The notes below the pieces were generated by a model. That model saw only the letters and a program-made list of their open reading frames with translations, made no database searches and was not told where the DNA came from. Source: an uncultured Gammaproteobacteria bacterium (GTDB lineage Bacteria; Pseudomonadota; Gammaproteobacteria; JAADHQ01). Taken from it: 60,228 nt of DNA. Each line of letters starts with the position of its first letter. The stretch's first letter is position 1. This document shows positions 54,930-60,228 of the stretch, in pieces. Where the stretch lies: contig CAMYJO010000025.1 in NCBI GenBank assembly GCA_947258755.1, forward strand, positions 1-60,228. Direction: 5' to 3'. The position numbers and the translations under genes were made by a program.

Positions 54930-55409
54930 CTATTCCTTTTCAGCCCACTCGCGAATCTTGCGCTTTAGTTTTTTCTCGGCTTTGTCGCAAACTTCGTCCC
55001 AGTCCTCACTGCTATCTATATTCTCTTCGTCGTCTGCCCATTTTTTTAATTTAAACATCACCTTTTTTTCAACTTTATCGCCGATCTCCTCCCATTCTTT
55101 ATCGCGTTTCTTATCGGTAGATGATTTGCAGCTCATGTGAGAGCCGCCACCCCAAATGCAGATCACTCCTAGTAAGAAACCAAAATCATACCAGCCCCCT
55201 GTATTGTCTATTTCATATACAAGGATATTGTCATTAAATATATGAATGATCAGGCTTATGAGTGAAATAATACCGTGCCAGAGGCCATACCAGAAACCTG
55301 CAGGCTGTTCGGGGGTGAATTGGACGTTACCTGCTGTACAGGATGACAAAATAAGTAAAAGGGGAATTAATAAAAGCGGTTTGAGTGGTGGAAAATTATG
55401 AGAATTCAT
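54930..55409 (-). CDS. Putative lipoprotein of unknown function (cassette)
   Basis: I do not recognise a function. From ATG 55409 (GGAG 7 nt upstream) the product has 159 residues. It has a lipoprotein signal with lipobox LILSSC, two hydrophobic stretches (GFWYGLWHGIISLISLIIHI and YDFGFLLGVICIWGGG) and a charged helical tail rich in Lys, Glu and Trp (about residues 100–159). The segment FWYGLWHGIISLIS belongs to a common small envelope protein family in proteobacteria without known role. The charged tail appears duplicated (EEIGDKVEKKV and DEVCDKAEKKL). It is the leftmost cassette of the array; no clear attC follows it on the minus strand. Confidence 0.75.
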   Translation of the reverse strand: MNSHNFPPLKPLLLIPLLLILSSCTAGNVQFTPEQPAGFWYGLWHGIISLISLIIHIFNDNILVYEIDNTGGWYDFGFLLGVICIWGGGSHMSCKSSTDKKRDKEWEEIGDKVEKKVMFKLKKWADDEENIDSSEDWDEVCDKAEKKLKRKIREWAEKE

Positions 55410-55419
55410 AGCAGACTCC

Positions 55420-55474
55420 ATCTAGCGTTGTCATAAGGGGCAGCGAAGCGAACGGCTTGGTGGCCTTGTGTGGT
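55420..55474 (-). repeat. Degenerate attC site
   Basis: On the minus strand the segment begins ACCACACAAGGCCACCAAGC and ends CCCCTTATG then ACAACGCTAGAT, with the GCCGTTCGCTTCGC centre usual in attC loops. Both core sites deviate (ACCACAC for RYYYAAC, GCTAGAT for GTTAGAT), so it is probably inactive. Confidence 0.55.
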
Positions 55475-55488
55475 TCAATTTCCCTGCA

Positions 55489-55827
55489 CTATTTTTCTTT
55501 TCTATTTATTCTCACTAGCGTGAAGCCAAGTACTGCAGTAAGAAAGAATAAGAACAGTAGTAGTAACCCATCATCATCTGACTTGAATGACCCACCCACT
55601 GTTGCCGCTAAAAGACCAAATAAGACAGCGAAAATTGAAATAACGCTAATCAGTGCTGCAACAATGGTACCAAACCCCTGAGTTATTTGAAAAAACTGAC
55701 TGATAGCTACAATAATACCACTAGCGAGAATAATCCAGAACCACATTCCAACACCCAATAGGCTTCCGGATATCCAGGATGTCGAGAAACAAGTAACAGC
55801 AAAGAATATGCCTACAGCTCTGTTCAA
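55489..55827 (-). CDS. Small membrane protein of unknown function (cassette)
   Basis: The 112-residue product has four predicted membrane helices (about residues 5–22, 24–44, 50–76 and 86–106) with a short Ser-Asp-Asp-Asp loop before the last one and a basic C-terminus (RINRKEK). I do not recognise the family. The gene lies between a degenerate attC (55420–55474) and the attC at 55849–55917, so it fits a single-gene cassette. Confidence 0.65.
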   Translation of the reverse strand: MNRAVGIFFAVTCFSTSWISGSLLGVGMWFWIILASGIIVAISQFFQITQGFGTIVAALISVISIFAVLFGLLAATVGGSFKSDDDGLLLLFLFFLTAVLGFTLVRINRKEK

Positions 55828-55848
55828 TATTGTCAGTCCTATGTTAAC

Positions 55849-55917
55849 GCATAACGGTTAGCTGTGGGCAGCATGCCGCAACGCGGCGCAGCGTCCCATG
55901 CGAGCGCATTGTTAGCT
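55849..55917 (-). repeat. attC site downstream of the SOR cassette gene
   Basis: On the minus strand it starts AGCTAACAATGCGCTCGCAT and ends GCCCACAGCTAACCGTTATGC, with a CGCCGCGTTGCGGCA centre. The stop codon TAA of the SOR-like gene lies inside the first core site. The arms CATGGG and GCCCAC pair imperfectly as in other attC sites. Confidence 0.8.
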
Positions 55918-56859
55918 TTTTATCCCGTTCAATATCTCACGATTGGTTTGCTCTCTAAACATTGAATCCGATATGCGCACGTTTGGCATGTGCAGGCAAT
56001 TGTCCAATACCTTTTTTCCATGCACATGCAAAAGTTCGGGCTTTACGTTTACATGCGGCATATTGCCCTGTGCGTATCGCAGGCTTTCCCACTCGACCAT
56101 TACAAGATACTCAGCAGGTATGGCATAGCCTTCCCACACCTCGGCGGTGCGCTTTAGCTTGCTGCCTGAGCTGTCTTTTAGATCCTCTAACATCGACTCG
56201 ACTGTGGCGTGACCACTTCCAAGTGTGGACAATCCTATGCGTTTGAGTATTTGAAAGCCGACCATGCCGGGCGACTCCATCAGTAGATTCATGGTTTCAA
56301 TCTCACCCTCTTCAAACTCCTGCTCCTTACCTGGTCGAATTCGGTGAGTGGCCATCACGGTGACCGTTTCACCACTATCTATAGCGTAGCTACTGGTGTC
56401 ACCAGCAGTACTTTTCTTTAGCCACTGATTACTCGAGACCAGCTTCGGTAAGCTACTGTGCACAATTCTAAATACAGGTTCTTCCGGCCCTTCCAGTAAA
56501 ACTTCTCCACACCGGGCACATGTATCGACGACTACATCTTCGAATGTTTCATGAAAAAGCTCATGTGCCTCTACCGAGTCCCAGTACGTCATTTGATCAA
56601 TCCAGATATGAGACAAGCCCGTTCCCATGTCCGTGCTTGCACCCCAGCGCATTCCCATAGGGCATGCGCCAAGCTGCTTCATGAGATCGAAACCCTTGAA
56701 ACCGGGTGTTAATGCCGTTGTCAGGCACATCTTAGAGCTGGCCTGCTTCATCATAGACATTAGATTAGGATCATTCTTGACCAGAACGCGGTTTATGGCG
56801 ACATATAGAGGTGAGTCAGGTTCCGCATCATATAATTTTTTGACAATATCACTTTTCAC
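55912..56859 (-). CDS. sor: Sulfur oxygenase/reductase homologue (integron cassette)
   Basis: Sulfur oxygenase reductase disproportionates and oxidises elemental sulfur to sulfite, thiosulfate and sulfide in the cytoplasm without external cofactors. The 315-residue product aligns over its length with remembered archaeal SOR (about 308 residues): LYVAINRVLVKNDPNLMSMM, KMCLTTALTPGFKGFDLM, VTVMATHRIRPGKEQEFEEG and YLVMVEWESLRYAQGNMP. The active-site Cys is Cys45, the iron ligands correspond to His99, His103 (AHELFHE) and Glu127 (GPEEPVF), and the other two cysteines to Cys114 and Cys117 (CARC). The start is GTG 56859 with GGAGGG 8 nt upstream. It lies in the cassette array with an attC overlapping its stop and a candidate promoter of its own. 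Confidence 0.88.
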   Translation of the reverse strand: MKSDIVKKLYDAEPDSPLYVAINRVLVKNDPNLMSMMKQASSKMCLTTALTPGFKGFDLMKQLGACPMGMRWGASTDMGTGLSHIWIDQMTYWDSVEAHELFHETFEDVVVDTCARCGEVLLEGPEEPVFRIVHSSLPKLVSSNQWLKKSTAGDTSSYAIDSGETVTVMATHRIRPGKEQEFEEGEIETMNLLMESPGMVGFQILKRIGLSTLGSGHATVESMLEDLKDSSGSKLKRTAEVWEGYAIPAEYLVMVEWESLRYAQGNMPHVNVKPELLHVHGKKVLDNCLHMPNVRISDSMFREQTNREILNGIKS

Positions 56860-56898
56860 TGTAAATGCCCTCCAGGCGTAGATGAATGATTTATTTTT

Positions 56899-56926
56899 AG
56901 TTTAATCAAAACTAAATGGCAGTCAA
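56899..56926 (-). promoter_or_regulatory. Candidate promoter of the SOR cassette gene
   Basis: On the minus strand TTGACT (56921–56926), a 16-nt spacer and TAAACT (56899–56904) lie about 40 nt before the GTG start. A private promoter would allow expression far from the integron Pc promoter. Confidence 0.5.
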
Positions 56927-56944
56927 TTAGCATATGTATGAAAA

Positions 56945-56987
56945 AGCTAACAGTATGATAACCGAGACCCCGGGGTCTCGTTATCAT
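56945..56987 (-). repeat. Compact palindrome with ACTGTTAGCT tail
   Basis: On the minus strand ATGATAACGAGACCCC and GGGGTCTCGGTTATCAT form a nearly perfect hairpin with one extra G on the right arm, followed by ACTGTTAGCT. A related element is at 57304–57344. The single unpaired base and the terminal GTTAGC recall attC sites, but the element is shorter than normal ones; it could also be a terminator. Confidence 0.55.
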
Positions 56988-56990
56988 GTT

Positions 56991-57296
56991 TTATCGCTTT
57001 GTTTCGTTCGATTTCTTTCGCCATCTTGATGCCAATTTAGTGCAGCTATATATGACAAGCATAATTAGTAGAAATAGTGACATTAATGTTATACCACCTA
57101 CATTGCGATTTACATATTCTTGACCAATAAAGCAAGTAGGTTCATATATTCTACATTGAGTTAAATCACGGCCACCTGGGATGATGTCATCGATAGGACT
57201 ATAGCAAGCAGTACTTGTAGCTAGTGAAATTATTATTATCATTCCGATTGCTATCAGCAATGATTTAGCTAGCTTACTATGCGATGAAATTTTCAT
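56991..57296 (-). CDS. Small membrane protein of unknown function (cassette)
   Basis: The 101-residue product has an N-terminal hydrophobic helix (about residues 10–30, with Cys31 after a short Ala/Thr stretch), an extracytoplasmic part with two further cysteines (LTQCRIYEPTCFIG), a second helix (about 66–86) and a basic end (RWRKKSNETKR). I do not recognise the family. It lies between the two compact palindromes and so forms one unit of the array. Confidence 0.6.
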   Translation of the reverse strand: MKISSHSKLAKSLLIAIGMIIIISLATSTACYSPIDDIIPGGRDLTQCRIYEPTCFIGQEYVNRNVGGITLMSLFLLIMLVIYSCTKLASRWRKKSNETKR

Positions 57297-57303
57297 ATTT
57301 TGT

Positions 57304-57344
57304 AGCTAACAGTTATATTAACGAGACCCTGTGTCTCGTTATAC
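57304..57344 (-). repeat. Compact palindrome with ACTGTTAGCT tail, second copy
   Basis: On the minus strand TAACGAGAC and GTCTCGTTA form a 9-bp stem with a short loop, followed by ATATA and ACTGTTAGCT. It follows the toxin gene and shares stem core and tail with the element at 56945–56987, indicating a common origin. Confidence 0.55.
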
Positions 57345-57348
57345 ATTT

Positions 57349-57636
57349 TTATAAATTCTTTTCATTTTCCTTGTTGTGCCAGACTCTAAGTATATAAATA
57401 ATATCGTCGGTAATGAGGTAGCGCACTGTATAATTTGTTATATAAAGGTCACGGATAAGTTCTGGCTCAGGAGCTTTTAAAATGGGAAGACCAATTTTTG
57501 GAAATTGCTTCAGTTTTTCTACGCCCTCTTGAAGATCAATCGCGGTTCGGCGGGCAGCAAATGGGTTTTTTATTTCAACAAATTCAACAACCCGTTGAAG
57601 ATCTTCGATAGCCTCGAACGAATACCTTATTTTCAT
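57349..57636 (-). CDS. RelE/ParE family toxin
   Basis: The 95-residue product has the RelE/ParE fold pattern: MKIRYSFEAIEDLQRVVEFV, NPFAARRTAIDLQEGVEKLK, FPKIGLPI and the C-terminal NYTVRYLITDDIIYILRVWH ending. The usual ending Arg-x-x-His-x-x-x is present (RVWHNKENEK). Such toxins cut mRNA at the ribosome or poison gyrase; which applies cannot be told. It overlaps the antitoxin gene by 4 bp (ATGA), so translation is coupled. Both form one cassette. Confidence 0.9.
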   Translation of the reverse strand: MKIRYSFEAIEDLQRVVEFVEIKNPFAARRTAIDLQEGVEKLKQFPKIGLPILKAPEPELIRDLYITNYTVRYLITDDIIYILRVWHNKENEKNL

Positions 57637-57899
57637 GATTTTGGTGGTGATTTTCGTTCATCGGTACCCCAACTATTCAGCCATACATTAACACTATCTT
57701 CGCTAATAGATTTACCCTGTTTTATGGATTCAAGCGCATTAAGCGTATCTTGCCACCTTGAATCTTCAAGCGATTGCCTAGCAATGAACTCTTTAATCGC
57801 TTGATTAATTAGATAATTCTTGCTTCTCTCGAGTTTCTTAGACAGCGCTTCAAGTGGTTTATCAATATCATCTGAAATACGAATGCTAGTAATACTCAT
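57633..57899 (-). CDS. CopG/RHH family antitoxin
   Basis: The 88-residue product starts MSITSIRISDDIDKPLEALS followed by KKLERSKNYLINQAIKEFIA, a ribbon-helix-helix DNA-binding domain, and has a C-terminal tail that would wrap the toxin (DSVNVWLNSWGTDERKSP). ATG 57899 is chosen because the RHH strand begins there; an upstream in-frame ATG adds 11 unconserved residues. It overlaps the toxin start by 4 bp. Autoregulation of the upstream region (57900–57978) is expected. Confidence 0.9.
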   Translation of the reverse strand: MSITSIRISDDIDKPLEALSKKLERSKNYLINQAIKEFIARQSLEDSRWQDTLNALESIKQGKSISEDSVNVWLNSWGTDERKSPPKS

Positions 57900-57978
57900 T
57901 GTAATATCTCTATGTAGTTGTTTGTAATACATGTTAGTACAAATAGACCGTAATCGCCAGAAGAATTTATCACGTTTA

Positions 57979-58053
57979 GCTTAACAGGCTGGTGTAGACA
58001 TCGCTCCTTTCGTCGCTATGTTCACACCAGCCTGGTTTAAGCGCTTGTTAGAT
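57979..58053 (-). repeat. attC site
   Basis: On the minus strand it starts ATCTAACAAGCGCTTAAACC and ends ACACCAGCCTGTTAAGC, with arms AGGCTGGTGT and ACACCAGCCT pairing perfectly around a 23-nt centre. It closely resembles the site at 59562–59635, as expected for sites of one host-specific family. Confidence 0.88.
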
Positions 58054-58089
58054 TGCAAGACTCTGCCCATGATAGCCTCATGACTAAGC

Positions 58090-58539
58090 CTACTTCCTAG
58101 AGAAAGGCAGGTGAAATAAATAGATGATCGGCGCGAAGAGGAGTGATGATAGGATAATGATAAGTACAAGGAGTTTCGTTCGAAGGTAAATCTGCGGTTT
58201 GATGATTCCTGCTCGGGCACCTGCTAGCATTAGTTGCGCACGTGCCTCCAGCGTTTTGCAAGTGAGGGCCTGCTCTCCGTTCCTATACAAATTGAGCTCT
58301 TCTCGGGTCTTGGCATCTCTCCAAATCACAACCTTAAATAAAAATCGTGGGTCTATCTTATAAATTAATGCCTCAAGCCTAGGCATTGGGTGGAGCAGCA
58401 ACTGCGGGCATGGCTCAGAAGCAGTCACAGTAAATGAAGGCGGTTTTGCTAGCAATTTTATAGTAAATCCCACGATGGCTCCCCCCCAAATAACAGAAAT
58501 AACAATCCAAGTGCGTACCCAGTGCGAATTTGTTTTCAC
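58090..58539 (-). CDS. Two-helix membrane protein of unknown function (cassette)
   Basis: The 149-residue product has an N-terminal helix (about residues 9–30, WIVISVIWGGAIVGFTIKLL), a soluble middle domain with two cysteines, and a C-terminal helix (about 121–143, LLVLIIILSSLLFAPIIYLF). The fold is not recognised. An attC (57979–58053) follows about 35 bp after the stop codon and another (58544–58633) precedes the start, so it is one complete cassette. Confidence 0.7.
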   Translation of the reverse strand: MKTNSHWVRTWIVISVIWGGAIVGFTIKLLAKPPSFTVTASEPCPQLLLHPMPRLEALIYKIDPRFLFKVVIWRDAKTREELNLYRNGEQALTCKTLEARAQLMLAGARAGIIKPQIYLRTKLLVLIIILSSLLFAPIIYLFHLPFSRK

Positions 58540-58543
58540 TGCA

Positions 58544-58633
58544 ATCTAACGCCTACATAACCGGCAAAAAGGTGCGCGGCCTGCTTTATTAGGCCGTGCG
58601 TCCTTTTTGTCGGCGTTGAAGTGATTGTTAGGC
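58544..58633 (-). repeat. attC site
   Basis: On the minus strand it starts GCCTAACAATCACTTCAACG, has complementary arms GCCGACAAAAAGGACGC and GCGCACCTTTTTGCCGG and ends TAGGCGTTAGAT. Both cores agree fully with RYYYAAC and GTTRRRY. This is the clearest attC of the array. Confidence 0.92.
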
Positions 58634-58641
58634 CCATATGT

Positions 58642-59058
58642 TTACAATGCATTTATAAACAGCCGCACCCACAATGTAATAAGCACAATGTCACTTATCA
58701 TATGTATTGTGGCTCGATGTGGAACATAGTTATACGTCACATGAACTAAGGTATGAATATATCGTATCGTAACATAAGTCCACGACATCCAAATATATGG
58801 CTGGTCAACACTATTTGTGGCAATGATGATGCATGCTGCCACATAAAAAAGAACAGGGAATTCGAATAAATTACTAAGATTGTGCGTTAATTTTACGATT
58901 AATGCCGGTGCGTTCTCTGCACCCGTTTCCTCTAGATAGTTTGCCTTCAGCAACCCTTCTTTTATCGCCACCAACCTGTGGTATGTGAGCAACAAGAGAA
59001 TCGTACCTGGAAGGATCGCCATAGCAAATAGGGGGTATATTAATAGATTGTTGCTCAC
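58642..59058 (-). CDS. MAPEG-family membrane protein (cassette)
   Basis: The 138-residue product has four membrane helices and MAPEG family features: ALIVKLTHNLSNLFEFPVLF, WMSWTYVTIRYIHTLVHVTY and a final helix LITLWVRLFINAL. The family includes glutathione S-transferase-like enzymes and bacterial members without known role; the conserved N-x-x-E-x-P motif (NLFEFPV) is present. It is bounded by attC sites at 58544–58633 and 59084–59152. Confidence 0.82.
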   Translation of the reverse strand: MSNNLLIYPLFAMAILPGTILLLLTYHRLVAIKEGLLKANYLEETGAENAPALIVKLTHNLSNLFEFPVLFYVAACIIIATNSVDQPYIWMSWTYVTIRYIHTLVHVTYNYVPHRATIHMISDIVLITLWVRLFINAL

Positions 59059-59083
59059 TGTGATTCTCCCATGATTATTCTTG

Positions 59084-59152
59084 GCTTAGCGACTAGCTAG
59101 GGCTTTGAGGCGCGTAGCGTCCTCAAAGACACGCTTGAGTGCCTTGTTAGGT
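59084..59152 (-). repeat. attC site with altered 3' core
   Basis: On the minus strand it starts ACCTAACAAGGCACTCAAGC, with arms CTTTGAGG and CCTCAAAG, and ends GCTAAGC where GTTAAGC would be expected. The stop codon of the upstream cassette gene lies within the first core. The altered core may make it a poor recombination site. Confidence 0.78.
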
Positions 59153-59530
59153 GGCACTTGATAAGAACACCAATGCAGCAACCGCTAGCAGACCTAGCCA
59201 TCCCGGGTGTCTACCCTTTGTGCCTATGAGAACTAAAAGCGATCCACCAAGAAATGCAAATATTGTGGCATTCAATGCGGCAATGTGGACTGGGCCGCTG
59301 TCCTGCGCCAATGTAAATAGTATTCCTGCAAAGGCCCAGCCAAATACACTGGCCAAATGCCACGTAGCCCAAAGGATTCTGACGTTTCGCGCCTGAAGCG
59401 GAGGTGCGGGCTCGGTCGGAACCACCCCCGAGGTACGAAGTTTCTTGAAGATAAGTATTTCGCCGAGCGTAGAGTGTACTATTCCCACAATGACGGCAAC
59501 GATGGCAGCTACGAATAAATAAGTTTGCAT
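59147..59530 (-). CDS. Four-helix membrane protein of unknown function (cassette)
   Basis: From ATG 59530 (GGGGAT upstream) the product has 127 residues and four membrane helices (about residues 3–22, 48–68, 77–98, 105–122). Features are IVHSTLGEILIFKKLR, WATWHLASVFGWAFAGILF and IGTKGRHPGWLGLLAVAAL. I do not recognise the family with certainty. It is a complete cassette between attC sites 59084–59152 and 59562–59635. Confidence 0.7.
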   Translation of the reverse strand: MQTYLFVAAIVAVIVGIVHSTLGEILIFKKLRTSGVVPTEPAPPLQARNVRILWATWHLASVFGWAFAGILFTLAQDSGPVHIAALNATIFAFLGGSLLVLIGTKGRHPGWLGLLAVAALVFLSSAT

Positions 59531-59561
59531 GCAATCCCCTTTATGTGCCACCTAACGTTAA

Positions 59562-59635
59562 GCTTAACAGGCAATATTCTCAATGGGCGATTTTTGTCCA
59601 TTGAGATATTGTCCTGGTTTAAGCACTTGTTATGT
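59562..59635 (-). repeat. attC site
   Basis: On the minus strand it starts ACATAACAAGTGCTTAAACC and ends CAATATTGCCTGTTAAGC-like (reads GAATATTGCCTGTTAAGC), with arms CTCAATGGAC and GCCCATTGAG. A further GTTAGGT core follows 6 nt later at 59550–59556. It is the close relative of the site at 57979–58053. Confidence 0.87.
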
Positions 59636-59652
59636 GATTGTATGAGTAGGCG

Positions 59653-60090
59653 CTATTGCTTTTTAATAGGCATTGCATCGAGAGGGGCCACAAAGCCTAT
59701 ATATAAAACACAGTCATCACCTTTATGGCAATATGCTGAATGAGGTAATTTTGCTGGCCCAAATGCATAGTTGCCAGTTTTTATTGTGGCTTTTTTATGG
59801 TTGTCATAAGTAACATCAAGTGTACCCGAAACTAAAACCATGCGTTCTTGTGAAGTATGATTATGATATGGGATATGAAAATCGCCAGGAACTTTAAAGA
59901 ATATATCAAGATTGTTTTTACTAGGATTGCCTTTTAATACAGCGATTTCACAGCCTTTGGGTATAAAGGCAGGACATGGTCCCCATTCAATAGAATTATT
60001 TTTATGGGATATTACTAGAGCGTTATTCTCAGCATATAAATTTGAAGATGTAAGAAGAAATAAAGATAAGAAAAATATAAATTTACTCAT
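59653..60090 (-). CDS. Secreted cupin-domain protein (cassette)
   Basis: The 145-residue precursor has a signal peptide (about residues 1–20, ending NLYA) and one cupin domain: FHIPYHNHTSQERMVLVSGT with metal-ligand histidines, then GNYAFGPAKLPHSAYCHKGD with a third His. Two further cysteines near the N-terminus (WGPCPAFIPKGCEIAVL) may form a disulfide. Cupins of this kind occur as metal-dependent enzymes or sugar-binding proteins; the substrate is unknown. It is bounded by attC sites at 59562–59635 and 60130–60204. Confidence 0.82.
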   Translation of the reverse strand: MSKFIFFLSLFLLTSSNLYAENNALVISHKNNSIEWGPCPAFIPKGCEIAVLKGNPSKNNLDIFFKVPGDFHIPYHNHTSQERMVLVSGTLDVTYDNHKKATIKTGNYAFGPAKLPHSAYCHKGDDCVLYIGFVAPLDAMPIKKQ

Positions 60091-60129
60091 AAAATGTACT
60101 CCTTTTATTATTTGATATTAATTTTTTAT

Positions 60130-60204
60130 ACATAACGACAAGGGTAACTGGCTGGCCATGCAGCGCAGCGTAATGGGTAGTCCATGTTTACCCGCTTGTT
60201 AGCA
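60130..60204 (-). repeat. attC site of the next cassette
   Basis: On the minus strand it starts TGCTAACAAGCGGGTAAACA and ends AGTTACCCTTGTCGTTATGT, with arms GGGTAA and TTACCC. Its cassette gene lies beyond the right edge of the window. Confidence 0.85.
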
Positions 60205-60228
60205 CTGTTAACGAAACCAATCATGATC

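Larger units (their letters stand above)
54930..60228 (-). mobile_element. Integron gene-cassette array (integrase not in window)
   Basis: Ten small genes lie head to tail on the minus strand, each short and of unrelated function. Between most of them are imperfect palindromes of 55–90 bp with integron attC ends: 5' RYYYAAC-like (GCCTAAC, ACCTAAC, ATCTAAC, AGCTAAC) and 3' GTTRRRY-like (GTTAGAT, GTTAAGC, GTTATGC). In each case the site directly follows a gene on the minus strand, some stop codons even falling inside the attC. The orientation means the integrase and attI should lie to the right of 60228 and that the cassette at 54930 is the oldest. A toxin–antitoxin cassette is present, as is common in large chromosomal arrays. 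Confidence 0.88.

Overview
The window reads as chromosomal DNA of a gammaproteobacterium of moderate G+C. The pilT/pilU–yggS–proC block, the gshB–yqgE–ruvX–pyrR–pyrB–pyrX block and the complete Pil-Chp cluster follow the Pseudomonas-type gene order. The clustered Calvin/glycolysis genes (tkt-gap-pgk-pyk-fba) resemble those of many chemoautotrophic or methylotrophic gammaproteobacteria. The exact lineage cannot be read from the sequence.

Layout. (1) 1–4.0 kb: proC (cut by the left edge) and yggS on the minus strand, divergent from the twitching ATPases pilT and pilU. (2) 4.2–12.0 kb: a minus-strand run gshB-apbE-tonB-yqgE-ruvX-pyrR-pyrB-pyrX-pyrK, in which the dihydroorotase homologue is the non-catalytic type. 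(3) 12.5–24.0 kb: the whole twitching chemosensory operon pilGHIJK-chpA-chpB-chpC. (4) 24.0–30.2 kb: rsmE, bioA and an S-adenosylmethionine-cycle block (metF, ahcY, metK). ahcY is preceded by an SAH riboswitch and metK by a SAM-II riboswitch with terminator. metK itself is split by a short deletion with frameshift. (5) 30.4–38.3 kb: a thioredoxin-fold protein and tkt-gap-pgk-pyk-fba. (6) 38.4–42.6 kb: a large MscS-family channel, lepB and purC. (7) 42.8–53.9 kb: a nitrogen region with nrtABD, the ANTAR antiterminator nasT, glgC, and an operon for a NasB-like flavoprotein fused to a membrane cytochrome b domain, an 11-heme-motif cytochrome c, a DUF3365 haem protein, a small cytochrome c and a globin. 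(8) 54.9 kb to the right edge: an array of integron gene cassettes, all on the minus strand, separated by attC sites, with the integrase expected beyond the right edge.

The most interesting part is the nitrogen region. Four promoters within 2.5 kb (nrtA, nasT, glgC, flavocytochrome operon) match the sigma-54 consensus with its GG and GC elements, and NtrC-like palindromes lie upstream of them. The nrtA and flavocytochrome leaders also carry paired hexaloop hairpins (A at loop position 1, G at position 4) followed by intrinsic terminators, which is the target layout of NasT-type ANTAR proteins. The flavocytochrome operon is therefore very probably induced by nitrogen limitation plus nitrate. 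It has the parts for a transmembrane electron route from NAD(P)H through FAD, [2Fe-2S] and haem b to periplasmic multihaem cytochrome c, with a globin for nitric oxide. No nitrate or nitrite reductase of known type is in the window, so this operon is the best candidate for an undescribed system.

The second notable item is a sulfur oxygenase reductase homologue (iron ligands and key cysteines conserved) carried as a cassette in the integron array. All family assignments come from reading the translated sequence and from remembered family motifs; no database search was run.
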